From: Rotaria socialis
Taxonomy: Eukaryota; Rotifera; Eurotatoria; Philodinida; Philodinidae
Direction: 5' to 3'
Assembly (NCBI GenBank): GCA_905331475.1
Contig: CAJNYU010001455.1
Location: 124,001 to 188,000 of the forward strand
DNA length: 64,000 nt
Made by a program: the position numbers and the translations under genes. Below are positions 1 through 12,985 of the stretch, piece after piece (position 1 is the stretch's first letter; every line of letters starts with the position of its first letter). Under the pieces are notes generated by a model that was not told where the DNA came from, ran no database searches, and worked only from the letters and a program-made list of their open reading frames with translations.

Positions 1-98
1 TGTTTTTACAAGTAAACTATTTAATGGCATAGGTTTATCAAATGATGATGTTTGCCGATTTAATAAATCTTATTTAAAAAGAAAAAAGAAAAAAGAAA

Positions 99-2496
99 TC
101 AACTCAATGGCTGATTGAAAAAAAAACGAATAAGAAAGAAGAGGTCATTCATACTTGCATTGAAATTGTTTGTGCCATTCGATTCTTTTTTTTGCGAGAC
201 GTTGTTGCTACCGTCATTGAAAGTGACTGTAGCAGCGGTAATAGTGCAATGAAGGTGAGCAGCAGTTGTTACTCGTTGAGAAGTAGTGCAGTATGGTTCG
301 TCGACATTTTCTTTTTCTTCTTCCCTGCAGGGTCGGCTATCGCTACTCTCTCGTTTCGATAGCGGTGATGGAGAAAGAGAAAAAGAACGAACATTTGTAG
401 TTGTGGTGGTCAGCGGGTTAGTAGTGATTGTCCTGCTCGTTGTTTCAATTCTCTCTTTTTCTCTCAATGCCCCGACATCACGTTGATCATCATATCGTTT
501 CTTTTGTTCGTCATTGTCGACGCTATTACCATTACCATGGGACAATGCAGATGAAGACGCAATTGTAACCGTCTGTTCGTAATTACTAATACAATCTGTA
601 TCGACCGGTATTGGTGATCGTGACCGTAAAATCTCCTTAGGCAAATGCCAGTCAAAATGAACAGACTTTTTTATACGATTATTATTATTTGTATTTGTAT
701 TTGTCGGTGATTTTAAACAACCATTACTACAAACCATTGTCCTATATATACATATACTTATATCTCTATAGAAGTAATTCGATCGAATGAAAAAATAACA
801 TAGAAAAAAAAAGAAAGAAAACGAACTGACAATCACTTGTCATATAGTTTTTTGATTGGTATTTTATGCGAGAGAAAAAGTAAACATAGACACACTGATG
901 TGAAATTCACTTACGATTCTTTTTGATCTTGGTGCTCTGGTGGCTTTAATCCATCGCCATTGTTTGTCGTGATTGTGACGTTTGTTGTTGGAGATATTTG
1001 AGATGAGGTGATGATAGCCTTTGCTGAACGCGTTTGATTATGATAGCGATTAGGTGACATTGACATAGTCATTATACGACATGTCGTTATTGTTGCTGTA
1101 GGACCAATGTTGTTTCGTGATGTATCAGCAGTTAATGTTTGCGAAGTAAACTCTGGATATTGATTTAGCGATGACCCTTTGGTAGATGACAATGACTGTT
1201 CATGACCTTTTGGATAAGTGAAAGAAGTTATAGACGCAGAAGGAGAAATTGGAGACGATGAAGAAACGGTATTTGCTGGTGGCAAGGATTTGTAATCGAT
1301 ACGTGTTGAATGTTTTTGTTGATATTCACTTAATAATGGACGTTTTGTTGGTGACTGAATTCGTTCAATATTGTTGAAACTTGTTCGACGTGATGTACGA
1401 GAAGGAATAATTGAAGATATAGATGTTAGTGTATTAGTTGTTGTTGTTGTTGTTACTGATGATGCAGCCGATGTGTCACTTGCAAAATCATTACTGTCCA
1501 TTGGAGATAATGCGCGTGGTGCGATTTGTGTTATTGTATCAACTGATAAGGGTGAAATCGAAGATGAAGATTCATGCCGTTTATTTGAAAAATTATCATT
1601 ATTTTGATGATTCTATTAAAATAAGCAATATTATATTTATAGAATAAAAAAACATTTTTTAAGTAGTTTAAATGATTTATGAATAAGTTTTTAATTGAAG
1701 AAAAACGCATTATGCTTAAGGCTGTGGAAATTATATGTCATAACAAAATTTATGTTAATAGCAGAAATATAAAAATAATGTTGATATAATATTTGCATAA
1801 GAAGAGTAAACAACGAGATTATTCGTTATGAGCAAAAACTACTACGTGTATTTATTTTTCGATTATGAATTTAAGCAAAGATAGTTAGATGCAGCAAAAG
1901 AAAACAGCAAGAAATTATGCATACGTGTTAAATCATTTTGTTATTTGATGACTTACCAAGGATGAATTTGGAAGTTTCTTTTGTGGAGCATCAAGTAAAG
2001 GACGGTCATATCGTTCATTAAGTGAAAGAGGTCTTCCAAAAAGAAACTGTTGATAACGTGGTTGTTGTTGTTGTTGCGGTTGAAAATATCTTGTTACTTT
2101 AGGTCGCATGCGTACTCGAGTAGCATTCCTATTTGATGTTGTCGTCGCTGTTGTTGTTGTTGTTGTTGTTGTTGTCTGTTCATTATCTGAACGTCTGCCT
2201 GTCGGTGGTAATCCATGTTCTTGTTGTGCAGTTGGGCCCCAACTGGCTCGTTTAAGTAGCCGTTTCTCTTCAATGAATTCATTATTGCCGATTGCTTTAA
2301 CAATTTCAGTATAAATATATTCTGAAGGTGCTGATGGCTTATCCTTTGAACTTGGCATGTTTTCTTGTCGTAGAGTATGACATTGAAGTGATGAACGACG
2401 CTCTGAAGATGGCACCGATGATATCGAAGATGTTTTTTTCTCCTTCTCATCAATTACCACTTCGGTATTATCACATTTGGTTTCCAAAACTCGCAT
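99..2496 (-). CDS. Ser/Thr-rich low-complexity protein, 3 coding exons
   Basis: I do not recognise this protein. Three exons join in frame on the minus strand: about 2496-1957, 1612-915 and 741-99, with GTAAGT donors at 1956 and 914 and AG acceptors at 1613 and 742. The ATG at 2496 is preferred because an in-frame TAA lies 18 bases upstream. The product is about 626 residues, rich in Ser, Thr, Pro and Asn, with a Thr run and a Gln run near residues 110-150. The last exon has one less simple patch, KKSVHFDWHLPKEILRSRSP, that could be a short conserved motif. No signal peptide or membrane segment is seen. The protein is probably intrinsically disordered, perhaps cytoskeletal or regulatory, but that is a guess. 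The exon phases agree across both junctions, which supports a real gene. Confidence 0.6.
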
Positions 2497-2511
2497 TCTT
2501 TTATTGTTCAA

Positions 2512-5500
2512 TGTTTAGAAAAACCAAATGATAATAACCTATAAAAACAAAATAATATGTTGAATTTTTCTTTTCTTTTTTAGTTTTATTTCTTTCATCT
2601 GCTATTTGTCTTTCGGTCTGTTGAACCAAAAAGGACACGAATATCAGAAATCATTCACACATATATATATATATAGATAGATAGATATACGTGCAATTAG
2701 CTAGAAGCTACCGGTATGTTGACAAATAACAATTCGACAGACAACAGCAAGAAAGTCAACGACTAATGTGGCAATAGCATACGAAGGATAAAAACAAAAA
2801 AAAAAGGAAGGCGTTATAAGCTAATAAAATAAAATGTGTCTACCTGATAAATAGTAGAAGATAATAAGATTAACAAAAGAGAAGAAAAGATTTTCAAATG
2901 AAATATCTTTTATATTTGTTATTGAATAAAGTGTTGCATAGAAGAAAAGACAATTCATATTGTCTTTTGTTGATAATAAATAATAATAGTAATAGGATAG
3001 AGGAGTGAGATATTGATCTCAATTAATAATATAAAGTAGTATAAGGATAAGGTTTTTTGTAGACGTCGTCTACATAGAATGAATATGATAAACATTTGTC
3101 TCTTTTTATCTGTTATTTTTTTTTGCTTTTTTCCCATTTAGCTCCATACATATTCATCTTCATTATCCTGATGATCGTCGTCTATATTGCGACGACAACG
3201 ATGACACTAGTGACGGCGGTTGATATCATCCTCACGCTGTTATTCTAGCTCCATGTAACATTATCAAAATACGCACTCGGTGGCGGACAAAGCTGCAACC
3301 CAAAAAAAAAGAAAAATTATATGAAAACTATCTACACAGAAATATTTGTTTGTCTCGAATGTGTTTTATTTAATCATTGTTGATCTTAATTCAGTCAATT
3401 ATAATTAATCTATTATCGTTTTATTGATGTTTAGTCCGAGATGAATGAAGCATTAGTAGTATCTTTCTTTTTCCAATGTTCAATAGAATGCATTTAGACG
3501 CCTTATCATTTATAGTATTATCTATGCTCATTTACAAGCAGACACCTATTACGTATTATGAATAGATTAAATGCATGATGGAAGAAATAGTAAACGCAAC
3601 TGTCTACCTGTCTGTCTAAGCTCTCTATCTCTCTCTTTGTACATCTTGAAAAGTAGTCTTTCTGATTGGAATAAAAATCTAAAGTATCTTCTTTTGCATG
3701 AAATTACTTTTCGCTTTGTTTTCTTCTTCATTTATACCAAGTCAAATTAGACATTAGCGAAGGTCATATAGGAACATCCTATGCTTCGTATGCTTATATG
3801 TAATAATAGAGATAGAAAAAAAAAAAGAAATTCATTAAAGACAAATATCTGTCAAATACATACTGATTATTGCCGATCTGTAAATTAACTAGGTCATTAG
3901 TTCGATTTTCTTCAAAACAATATTCCATTGCAACTAGTTATAGTATCAGCAACAGCTACCCAGTTTGTTATAAGTAAAGCAAGAAAAAAAAATAAGTAGC
4001 ACAGAAAGAGAGAGTCATACATATCATACATATACAGAAAGAATGACACTCACACATACATGACATAATGTCCAACAAAGAGAAAAAGAAAAGAACTAAA
4101 TAAAAATAGACATACAAGCGAAGAACCCACTTTACCTGTTTGTTTAATACAATAAGCAACAAGAAATTGTCGTCGTTATTATTTGTCTCACTATTATGAT
4201 CAAGAGGAGAGCGAAAGCTTAAATTGAGCAACAGCAGTAACACAACAACAAAAGAGGAAACAATTATTACATAAGAAATTCTGCTGATGTGGCTGCTTGC
4301 CTTTTTCTACTCGAACGATTCTCATCTAGTAAGTATATTGAGATCGATATAACTGGCAAACGGGTCGCTCAATTTTCATCGCCATACTTCTACTTCTCTA
4401 TAATACATAAGTACTCATATATGTATATATACACATTCATGCACAAAAAAAACATCTGATCGTCATCTAAGCCGAATGGGACAAGTCATGTAGGAATATA
4501 TGTAGAAAGTAGGATGACGAAGATTTAAACCACATTCAAATAAAAGATGATGAGACAACATAGCAATAACTGTTCCTAGTAGTTTTACTTATATAACATG
4601 TTTGTACGAAGGTGATAGTCAACACTTTCATACTTACTATTCGTTGTCAAGGGTGTTAATTATACATATATCATTGTCTTAATATATAAATATTTTTTTC
4701 AATGGATAGTGAGGAACTAAAGAGGCATATGCCATCCGTCTAAGTCGATACCTATGACATCCAATGACAAATGATAACGGACAATGTCTGCAATTTCGTC
4801 ACAGGTAGTCAGTATTACTTGTGTTTTTTTCTTTTACTTTTCTTATTGATTGCTTTTTTCCTAGTGCGAAATAGATATTTTATTATATTGCTTATAGTTG
4901 ATTACAGGAGAGCGCTGAAGGATGAACTACACATTCGACAAGTAAATACTAACGTGTACACACATATTAACGTATGTGTAGATGCCCGTACATATACATT
5001 TTATGTATGGTAAGTACGAGGTGGTATGAATCAATTTAAAATACATCGGTATATGCAGAAGATATACCTGATTGATTAATGCATCGTGCTTTGAGCATTG
5101 AAAAACGATGCGTAATAATACTGATATATATTAGTAAGGTTTCATTAGAGAAACATCACCATTAATCGTTTTTTTTGCTTCACATCTTTTTTTATCACTA
5201 TCCGATTCGTCGATCCACAAGTACATGAACGCATGCAAGACGACATTGGAGGTCAAATTATGAAATGGTTATTCAGCAGCTTGGAAAAAGAGATGATAAA
5301 ACGTTTGATTTAATCGTTATCGAGAGACAGTATTCAAATAAATCTGAACCTTGAACTGCCAAAACACCAGAAAAGAATTAAAATCTATGATGGTATATAT
5401 ATATATATATATATCTCAACATTATCATCACTCCGGTTTTTATTTCCAGTTGACAGCCGCATAAATCGTTTAGAATATACTCAAGGTTCCATTTAATTAT

Positions 5501-7728
5501 GAATATTGCTAGTCGTAATTATCGTGATCGAAAAAAAAGAGAAAACGGAAAAATAGAACAGTAATCATTCATCAATATTACTTAATAACATTGAAAATTG
5601 GGATAAGAAAAAAGTAAAACAACCGTGAATCCAAGGTTAATAAGACGTTTAATAATGCTCATTACAAATTGAGCTTAGCTTTGATAATTTCTTTTTTTCT
5701 TAATTTAAAAAATTTCAAAGTAAACCAATATGACTTGTGAATAAAAATAAATTTTGATTACTACGAAACGGATTTAATTAATTTTTTGTTTTTCATAGCG
5801 TGAAAAAGGTCTTTATTATCTTTTAAATTAATCTATATGATAGCTATGATCGATTAGATTTCTAGACGAATCTGATTGATTAAAAAAGCCTACTTAATTT
5901 GTTTCAAAGATATATTCTAATTATAGAAAAAAACAACATTCGATAGAATTTTTTTTTATCTGCGTCTATTGACTCGATCTAGCATAAATCAAATGTTATT
6001 CAATATTTAAATGCTTGTATGTTGTTTTTCGAAATTATAAATTTCCTAGTAATTTGTTTTTTTTGCAAATTAAACAGTGTGATATTGATAGTCTCAACTT
6101 TGTTAATGAGTTCTGTTTTTGATGATATATTAACAATACTTTTGTTTGTGTTTTACGTCAATGTTATTCTAAGCATTACAGAAGAAAAGTATTACGAAAT
6201 AGTGTAGAATATGTTTATAAATTCTGCCTAATGTAACATCGTGAAGGATAAAGTCAAATGCTAATATAAAAACACAACCCGATTAAAATTCATTTCATTT
6301 TGTATTCGATTTCTATTAAGATTGATTTATGATTTCTATGCAAAAAACGATGTAAAATCTTCTATATCAAAAATCGTATCGAATAAAAGTTCAAGTAAAT
6401 AATAGAATACAAAAGAAACAAGAAGTAATCTAAATAACAGTGAAAAGAGATATTTCAAGGATTAGAGGTCAAACAAAAGAAAAGATCAATCAAGTCGGAT
6501 TTGGATTTGATAAAAACGTGCAAAAACAACCAAATACGTACATAGTAGAAAAACATCATTCTGATCGAAGTTGCGATAATGTTCTTTTGATTCTCATATG
6601 CTAGATATGATTAAATGGTAAAATGACATAGATAAAAATGAAGATGACATAATCGTTTCATATTTTTTCTCTCTATGACTTGGGCTTTTTAGTATACAAA
6701 TTATTATCATCGTTTATAGTCTCTTGATTTTAGTTAAGAGGATGTTAAGATTCAACCGACTCAATGATTATGATGATAAGTTAATCTTATGAATGGTAAA
6801 CAATCAAAATTGCTAGGGAGAAAAATGCCAGATTTGTATAAATGGTAACGTTTACCACATAGTATAACACGAGGATAAAAATGTTGCTCTACTGAACAGC
6901 AGTAGCATCACAGTATTCATTGATGATTCTTCGAACGAGAGAGTTGAATGAAGCGGAATAGAATAATAGATAAATGTGTTTACATGACGCTGTACACAAT
7001 CATCTTTTGAATATCAAAAGTCCAGATTCAATGGGAAGAAATTAAAGCTTAGAAAAAGAATGAACAATCTTAATTTTTTCTGCAGCATGAATAATATATA
7101 TTGATTTAGTCTAAATTTGGTAGTGTGATGAAATACATAAGTGGCACATTCTACAGGATATGATTGATTAAAAAAAGTACTATGAATTGATCGAATTTTG
7201 CATAGTAAATTATATAGACTCTGTAGATCATATAATATATTTGACGTCCGAATCCGAATAGGAAATATTTTAGACTAACTATAAGTACCCAATTGGTGTT
7301 TGCTGGAATCCTTTGATAGATGGTGCCTTAAATGAGCAAATTGATAACGCTTCGGGAAATCAGATAGTGTATTAGAGGAAGGAATGCCCGATTACATGAA
7401 TGTTGATCACCTATTGAAGAAGAACGCGCAAAAACAGTATGTTTTACAAGTATGTCAGCTTATTGTAGCATGATTCTTCAACAGAGAACAGGTCATTGAT
7501 CAAAGGCTAAAAGCAAAGAGAATAGGTACAAAATTAATTAATACAAATTTTTCAAATTAAATATTTTATTACGAGGAAAAATAATATACGATCATCATGT
7601 TATGGTTAATCAACAATATTAAATCAACATTCTATGACACGTACGTGTTATAAACATCACATAATCATAACTCCCGAAGTTTTAGTTTGACATATAGTAT
7701 AAGATGAAAAAAACGTCGTAGAAGTAAC
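2512..7728. other. Long intergenic stretch, no gene seen
   Basis: About 5.2 kb of AT-rich DNA between the Ser/Thr-rich gene and the 5S rRNA gene. Open frames here are short, low in complexity and lack splice partners. It contains small AT and GATA microsatellites near 2658-2690 and an AT run near 5394-5415. It probably holds the promoter and 5' untranslated exons of the minus-strand gene that starts at 2496. Confidence 0.5.
2658..2690. repeat. (AT)n/(GATA)n microsatellite
   Basis: An alternating AT tract runs directly into GATA repeats. Similar AT/GATA tracts recur near 5394-5415 and 38890-38932. Confidence 0.8.
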
Positions 7729-7847
7729 GCTTACGGCCATACCACGTTGAATACACCAGTTCTCGTCCGATCACTGAAGTTAAGCAACGTCGGGCTCGGT
7801 TAGTACTTGGATGGGTGACCGCCTGGGAATACCGAGTGTCGTAAGCT
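7729..7847 (+). rRNA. 5S ribosomal RNA
   Basis: A 119-base sequence matches eukaryotic 5S rRNA end to end. It starts GCTTACGGCCATACCAC and ends with GTCGTAAGC, which pairs with the start as helix I. The internal RNA polymerase III promoter is intact: the A box with intermediate element (AGTTAAGCAACGTCGGGC) and the C box (GGATGGGTGACCGCCTGGG). A T-rich terminator follows at once. It is a single copy here, with no 5S tandem array and no spliced-leader RNA gene beside it. The intact helix and boxes suggest a functional gene rather than a pseudogene. Confidence 0.97.
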
Positions 7848-9992
7848 TTTTATTTATTTCTTTTATCAACTTTATTTATCAACCAAACATACTTATCTTG
7901 ATACTTATCATTATGAAAACAAAGCTGTAAAACTTATTTTTGGTTTCTAATCTTCTTTCAGCTAAATAAATCGTATGTAAATAGTAACTTGTAAAATGCC
8001 AGATACTAACAATCTGTTTATAAATCGAAACGCGAAAAAAAAGAAGTGATTGTATTTTTAAAAACTCTCCGCCAAAAAAAGCAGTTAACAAGGTCAAGAA
8101 TGAAAAGTGAGTCTTATCTCAAATATGCCTCAAACGCACTTTTCTGTTTCTATGAAGACACTGAATTGATTTTGATTCTCTTTACAGATGCCTTCTGTGT
8201 ACAAAATGGAGTCAACCAGCAATTTCTAGTTGTCATATTTCTAGTCGTGCGTAATTTTTAATGACAGCAAAATTACTATGAGAACAATAGCATGGATAAA
8301 TTTACAGTAATAGATCATTACAATGACAGCAAGTATAAGTGCAAGTTTAAATAATAATTCTCTAATTGTAGAATGAAATTCAATTGGCTGTAGAATACAT
8401 ATATATAGATATACTTGCATTGAAAATGTTTGCAATTATTTCTACAATGAGATGACATTAGAAATCCTATGCAAACTTCTGTAAAAAAAATTAGTAGTCA
8501 TACACAATGAAAGTAAATTTTTATCATTAACTGTCTACCACTGACTCAAAGGATATTGCATATCTAGGACTGATTAACACATATTTTTGAATTTTAATGA
8601 TGTCTACTGCTTGTTCTTTATTATAGATTTCATCGATTGCTCGGTTATTTAGTTTACTATCTACAGATCTTTGATAAACAACTGAGAAGAAAGAAATGCA
8701 AATAAAATTATCTGAAAGCTAAAAAATTTGCATCTATATAGATTTCGCGGAAGTCAGCAAGTGCATACAGTAGGTCTTTTTTTGCTTTCTTCAATTATTT
8801 CTTTTTCTTCTTCTTCTTCTTCGTCTTCTCATAAACAAATACAAACGATGTTTATTGAAAGTAAAATGAGAAATTTCATACAATATGTGGGTGGAAAGTT
8901 GCGCACTACCTGCGTCATGAAATTGCTGTTTGCCAATTGTAGTAAATTACCCACCTATTACATGTATAATTGAGATCCTTCAGCTGATTATTTACTATTA
9001 CTTTCATAATATTGAGTTCTTAGCCAGTAATAAATATGTCGTAATAAATTTATCATTATTTTTTTTCAGATTTAAATCTGACAAGGAAGGATAAGAAATG
9101 TTCCACATAAGAAATGTTACCTGATTCTATATGTTAAATATGTATGAAGGATATTTTCTTTATTCACGCAAAAGTTGAAGTGGAAAACATTAATTTTTAG
9201 AACCAATCGAACAAATACGTATGTCTTTTTTTGCAGATTTTCGATGAATGATGTCTTAATTTAATTTTCGATTTAACATTTGAAGATCTATGTCTATATG
9301 CACTTGTTGCAAATTGTAACTTTGAATGCAACATTCCATGTTATAACTTTGACACCCTCATCTTTTTATTCTTTTTATTTTTCTCGTCCTTCTTTTCTTC
9401 TATATAGCTCGTTCTTAAGAAATGGCAACTATTTCAGCAATTTGTTATTGAATATCATATTTTTCTTCTTCTTTTAAACCATGTGGTGATAGAGAATGTT
9501 GTTCGATTTTTCGTGAAATAAAACAAAAAAAAAAGAGAAATGGACGTGGAAAGAAAAAAAAACATAGACGACATTTTATATTTATTAATAGCAACCCTAC
9601 ATTGGTATTATTATATTCATCATAAAAAAGAAACAGTTGATCTCAATCTTTTAATACGGTAGTAATATTTCATAAAAATATTTTTCATCGTCACTATTTT
9701 ATTTTTGTGTCTTACAAGGGATAAATAAAAGTATTGGTTTAACGACTTGAAATATCAAATGTCAAAGAAAAGAGTACTCGAAAAATGATGGGTGACAGAT
9801 TGTGCACACATCTATAGCGTAGCGTTTTTAGAAGAAACGATAAGGAGAAAGCGCGAGAGAAAGAAAAACGATTAAGCTTTTATCAAACTGTAATATCATA
9901 ATTTCAGATCAAAATCCGCATTACTTATTTTTATACGTTTACAACAACGTATACCGAATTCGATCATTTCTTGCCGTTCCATTAGTGATTAT
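7848..9992. other. Intergenic, no gene seen
   Basis: About 2.1 kb between the 5S gene and the kinase-like gene. It contains a short TTC microsatellite (about 8806-8823) and poly-A/T tracts. Open frames are short and rich in Phe, Ile and Tyr, as expected of non-coding AT-rich DNA. The kinase-like gene's promoter should lie at its right end. Confidence 0.5.
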
Positions 9993-11007
9993 ATGTCTGA
10001 TTCTTCTGACAGCGACGAAAATAATACCATCACTAACAACAACAACAACAACAACAACAACAGCAATAAGAACAGGTACTCATTTTTCTATATATAATGA
10101 TAAAGGTGTATTGATTTTGTTATCGAAATTATTCGGTTGGAGAAATTATACTCGTCTATAAATAGATTTCTTTGAGAATTCTTTTTGGTAGTACAGGTTC
10201 GGGATTTGTTTTCTTTCAATATAGACTAGACTGTAGTCTTATTTGTTTTTTGTCTACTATTATTTTAAGTGACATAAAAATATCTCAATCACCAAATTAT
10301 CCATATGGCGAGATCGAGGCGCTTTTGAAGCGCGAAGGACTCGACCAACGATTTCAATTAAGTTATACGAACGAGAGGAAAATTGGTTCCACATGTCAAG
10401 TTTATTACGCGCATGATTTGTCACAAAAAGATCAACGTCTTGTTGCTCTCAAACTTATACGAACTCAATATATCGATAGTTATGTTTCAAATGATGATCT
10501 ATTGAATTTACAGCAGACAAAAGATTGTTTTTATAAGCCTCAAAATGTTATTTACAATCGTCATTTGAAATATTTCGATGGTTACATTCCTATAGAGCAA
10601 TATATCGGTGAACTTGGGCGTTTCTGTCCACATTTACCTATATCGCGTTGTATTGAAAATGGTGCAAAACGTCTTGAAACATGTGATGCTTATTTAATTG
10701 CATTTGAATATATTCACGGACGAACGGTTTGGGAAAATTTAGTTCGTACAGATTTTGCCTATTTAAATGAAGATGAAGCACGTACACTGGTACGTTTGTT
10801 TATCGAGCAACTTTTAATATTATTGAAACATCACATTATTAACTGTGATTTAAATGGTTGTCAAAATTATTATTATAAACTGTATGATGATGTAAGTACA
10901 GCAAAATCAAGATATACGCAATGGATTCCAATTGAAGATGGTGAGGATGGCTATTCGAGTATGAGTGCAGATAGTAGTCAATCGTCTATGGACGATCTTG
11001 CTTCTGT

Positions 11008-11053
<46 letters not shown>

Positions 11054-11305
11054 CCGTTAACATTTATTGATTTCGGTTGGTCAATATGTACAGCTGATCC
11101 AGATAATGATCGACATGAAATTCTACTGCAAACACTTCAAAACTTATTCGAACGAACACCACGTATCGTTCAAATATTTGCTGGTCCTAATTATTGGAAT
11201 TTTCGAAGAGTCATAGAAAGTCGGAAACAAGGTCTAAAAGAACTCCTAGATCATCCATGGTTAACAACAGGTGATACCATAATAAATAATAATGATTATT
11301 TATGA
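9993..11305 (+). CDS. Divergent protein kinase-like protein, 2 exons
   Basis: Exon 1 (9993-10075) codes for an acidic Ser/Asp start and nine Asn. Exon 2 (10270-11305) follows a 194-base intron whose acceptor has a long pyrimidine tract; the split Ser codon (AG/T) keeps the frame. The product is about 372 residues. Kinase-fold landmarks are visible: VALKLI with the ATP-binding Lys, an acidic helix region, NCDLNGCQN in place of the catalytic HRDLKxxN, and IDFGWS with an intact DFG. A Ser run encoded by an ATC/TCA repeat lies just before DFG. The glycine loop is degenerate and the HRD His-Arg is replaced, so activity is uncertain and it may be a pseudokinase. Haspin-like or other atypical kinases are possible relatives. 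It is convergent with the propeller-like gene downstream. Confidence 0.7.
10037..10063 (+). repeat. (AAC)9 codon repeat
   Basis: Nine AAC triplets in exon 1 of the kinase-like gene code for an Asn run, so length changes stay in frame. Confidence 0.85.
11010..11054 (+). repeat. (ATC)n/(TCA)n codon repeat
   Basis: A perfect triplet repeat inside exon 2 of the kinase-like gene codes for about 15 Ser in a row, placed between the catalytic loop and the DFG motif. Confidence 0.9.
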
Positions 11306-11916
11306 ACAGTATGGTAATTTTAAAAATTATTTTTGATATTTCTTTATTTTGTCATACTTGCACATGGAACTGTGATAGAATCAATCTATTTTTCTTGTTG
11401 ACCTGGTGATTTGATGTTTTCTCTTTTTTTCCTTGCATGACTTTTGCATTAGTACAAAAAATGCATATACGCTTGTAAAGATAGGCATACAGTGGCCTTT
11501 TTTTTGTTTCAGTTTAGCTGCACGTCTGATGTCTAGTCGTGAACTTGTCAGTTACATGTAAAATATAAAATAAAGGGAAGGAAAAAACACGGAGTGCAAC
11601 AACAACAAAAAAAGCACTATGTTTCATCTATTTTCAGCTATTATATTGAAACATATGTAATTGATTGCTATTGGTTATTCATTTGTTTTATATATTTTTT
11701 TGTTCCTATTTCAACATTTGAAATAAAAAAAGAGTCTGATGAATGAGTATTTAATGTTTCTTGAAATAAATTTTCTCAAACAAGTGAAGCTGTTATTTCT
11801 CTATGAATAAAGTTGGTGATTCTTCGGAATAAAAACAGAAGTTAATTTGTTTTTTCGTTAAATCAAATAATTGAACTATTTATTCGAAATAAAAATTACA
11901 CGATTATTACTCATAT
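11306..11916. other. Shared 3' region of convergent genes
   Basis: About 600 bases between a plus-strand and a minus-strand gene. AATAAA-type polyadenylation signals occur on both strands: AAATAAAG near 11566 for the kinase-like gene, and TTTATT near 11880 (AATAAA on the minus strand) for the propeller-like gene. No other coding signal is seen. Confidence 0.5.
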
Positions 11917-12735
11917 TTATTTACATGAATCAATATTAATTGGATCATATATTAACAATCTATTTGGACCATTCGATTGTATAACAATGCGAGATATAGT
12001 AGGGATAACAGCAATAGATTTAGGTTGATGCATATGAGAAACAGTTAACAAAAGCTTATCAAGCGATTGCCATAGAAGACGATCATCAAATGAATCAGCA
12101 ATAAGCCATAATTTAGTATTAAATCGACATATTGATGTACCACCAATAGCAAAACGTCGAATAGAAAAAAGTGTTCGATCTAAAACTTCTAATTTTCCAG
12201 TATGCGTAGAAATGAAATGTTGATCATCGAATTCAATATCTTCACAAACATGATCAAGACGTTTTTGACGTAGAAATTTTAATGTATTGAGTTCATATAA
12301 TTTCAATGTTCGAGAATCAACACATGCAATTAATGTTGAATTACAAGCAATACGACACTTGTTTTTATCTTTATCAACAAGTAAAGTATTTGTTATTTGT
12401 TCTTTTTCAAGATTGTATGTTATTAATCGTCCATTTGACATTAATAAAAATTCATTGCGCTGCGAACACCAAACAAAATCATCAACAGGAAAAGAAATAT
12501 CATTTAATTCAACTGAACGTATTATATCGAAATTATTATTTTCTGTTTGACGTAATTCTAATATATTTTTATCATTATGCGTATAAATAAGTGCAAGTTC
12601 ATTGAGAGGTAACGGAAGATAAGCCATACCACAATAGATAGATGAAGGTTCAAGTGGAATAGAAAATGTTTCATGTGTCTCATAATTTGACTGGTCAAGT
12701 TGTTCGTGTTTAGGGATCTCATCGGATGAAGCCAT
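11917..12735 (-). CDS. Beta-propeller-like protein, single exon
   Basis: An uninterrupted 272-residue protein starts at the ATG at 12735. I cannot name it. It shows repeated beta-strand-rich units of about 40 residues with hydrophobic strands ending in polar turns, for example LITYNLEKEQ, TLKLYELNTLKFLRQKRL and GKLEVLDRTLFSIRRF, as in WD40/YVTN-type propellers. It lacks crisp GH and WD dipeptides, so it is not a canonical WD40 protein. About five or six blades would fit. No signal peptide or membrane segment is visible, so a cytoplasmic scaffold role is inferred only from the fold. The lack of introns is unusual in this window. Confidence 0.6.
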   Translation of the reverse strand: MASSDEIPKHEQLDQSNYETHETFSIPLEPSSIYCGMAYLPLPLNELALIYTHNDKNILELRQTENNNFDIIRSVELNDISFPVDDFVWCSQRNEFLLMSNGRLITYNLEKEQITNTLLVDKDKNKCRIACNSTLIACVDSRTLKLYELNTLKFLRQKRLDHVCEDIEFDDQHFISTHTGKLEVLDRTLFSIRRFAIGGTSICRFNTKLWLIADSFDDRLLWQSLDKLLLTVSHMHQPKSIAVIPTISRIVIQSNGPNRLLIYDPINIDSCK

Positions 12736-12985
12736 ATTAAGTTTATGATCTAGAAACAGATAGCTAGACTATAAAAACGAATCGATGGGCAATTTAAATT
12801 AATTTTACTATTTAAACATAAATTTTAGGTTTCATTTTCATCTTATTAATGATCTGAAGGACAGACTTTTTCTTATGTTTGGATCAATAATTTCCATGGA
12901 ATAATCTATGAGCGTGAGCTATAATAAAAAGAGGATGAAGTATTTATTTTCTATTCATTCAAATATCATGATTTAGTTCCAGTGA

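Noticed and set aside
1951-1962. ACTTACCAAG resembling part of a rotifer spliced leader
   Set aside because: It is the reverse complement of a normal GTAAGT donor plus exon end. No full leader sequence or Sm site is present, so it is not a spliced-leader RNA gene.
3968-4243. Minus-strand 91-codon hydrophobic frame
   Set aside because: Leu/Phe/Cys-rich noise from AC/AG-rich DNA, no splice partner and no recognisable membrane-protein pattern.
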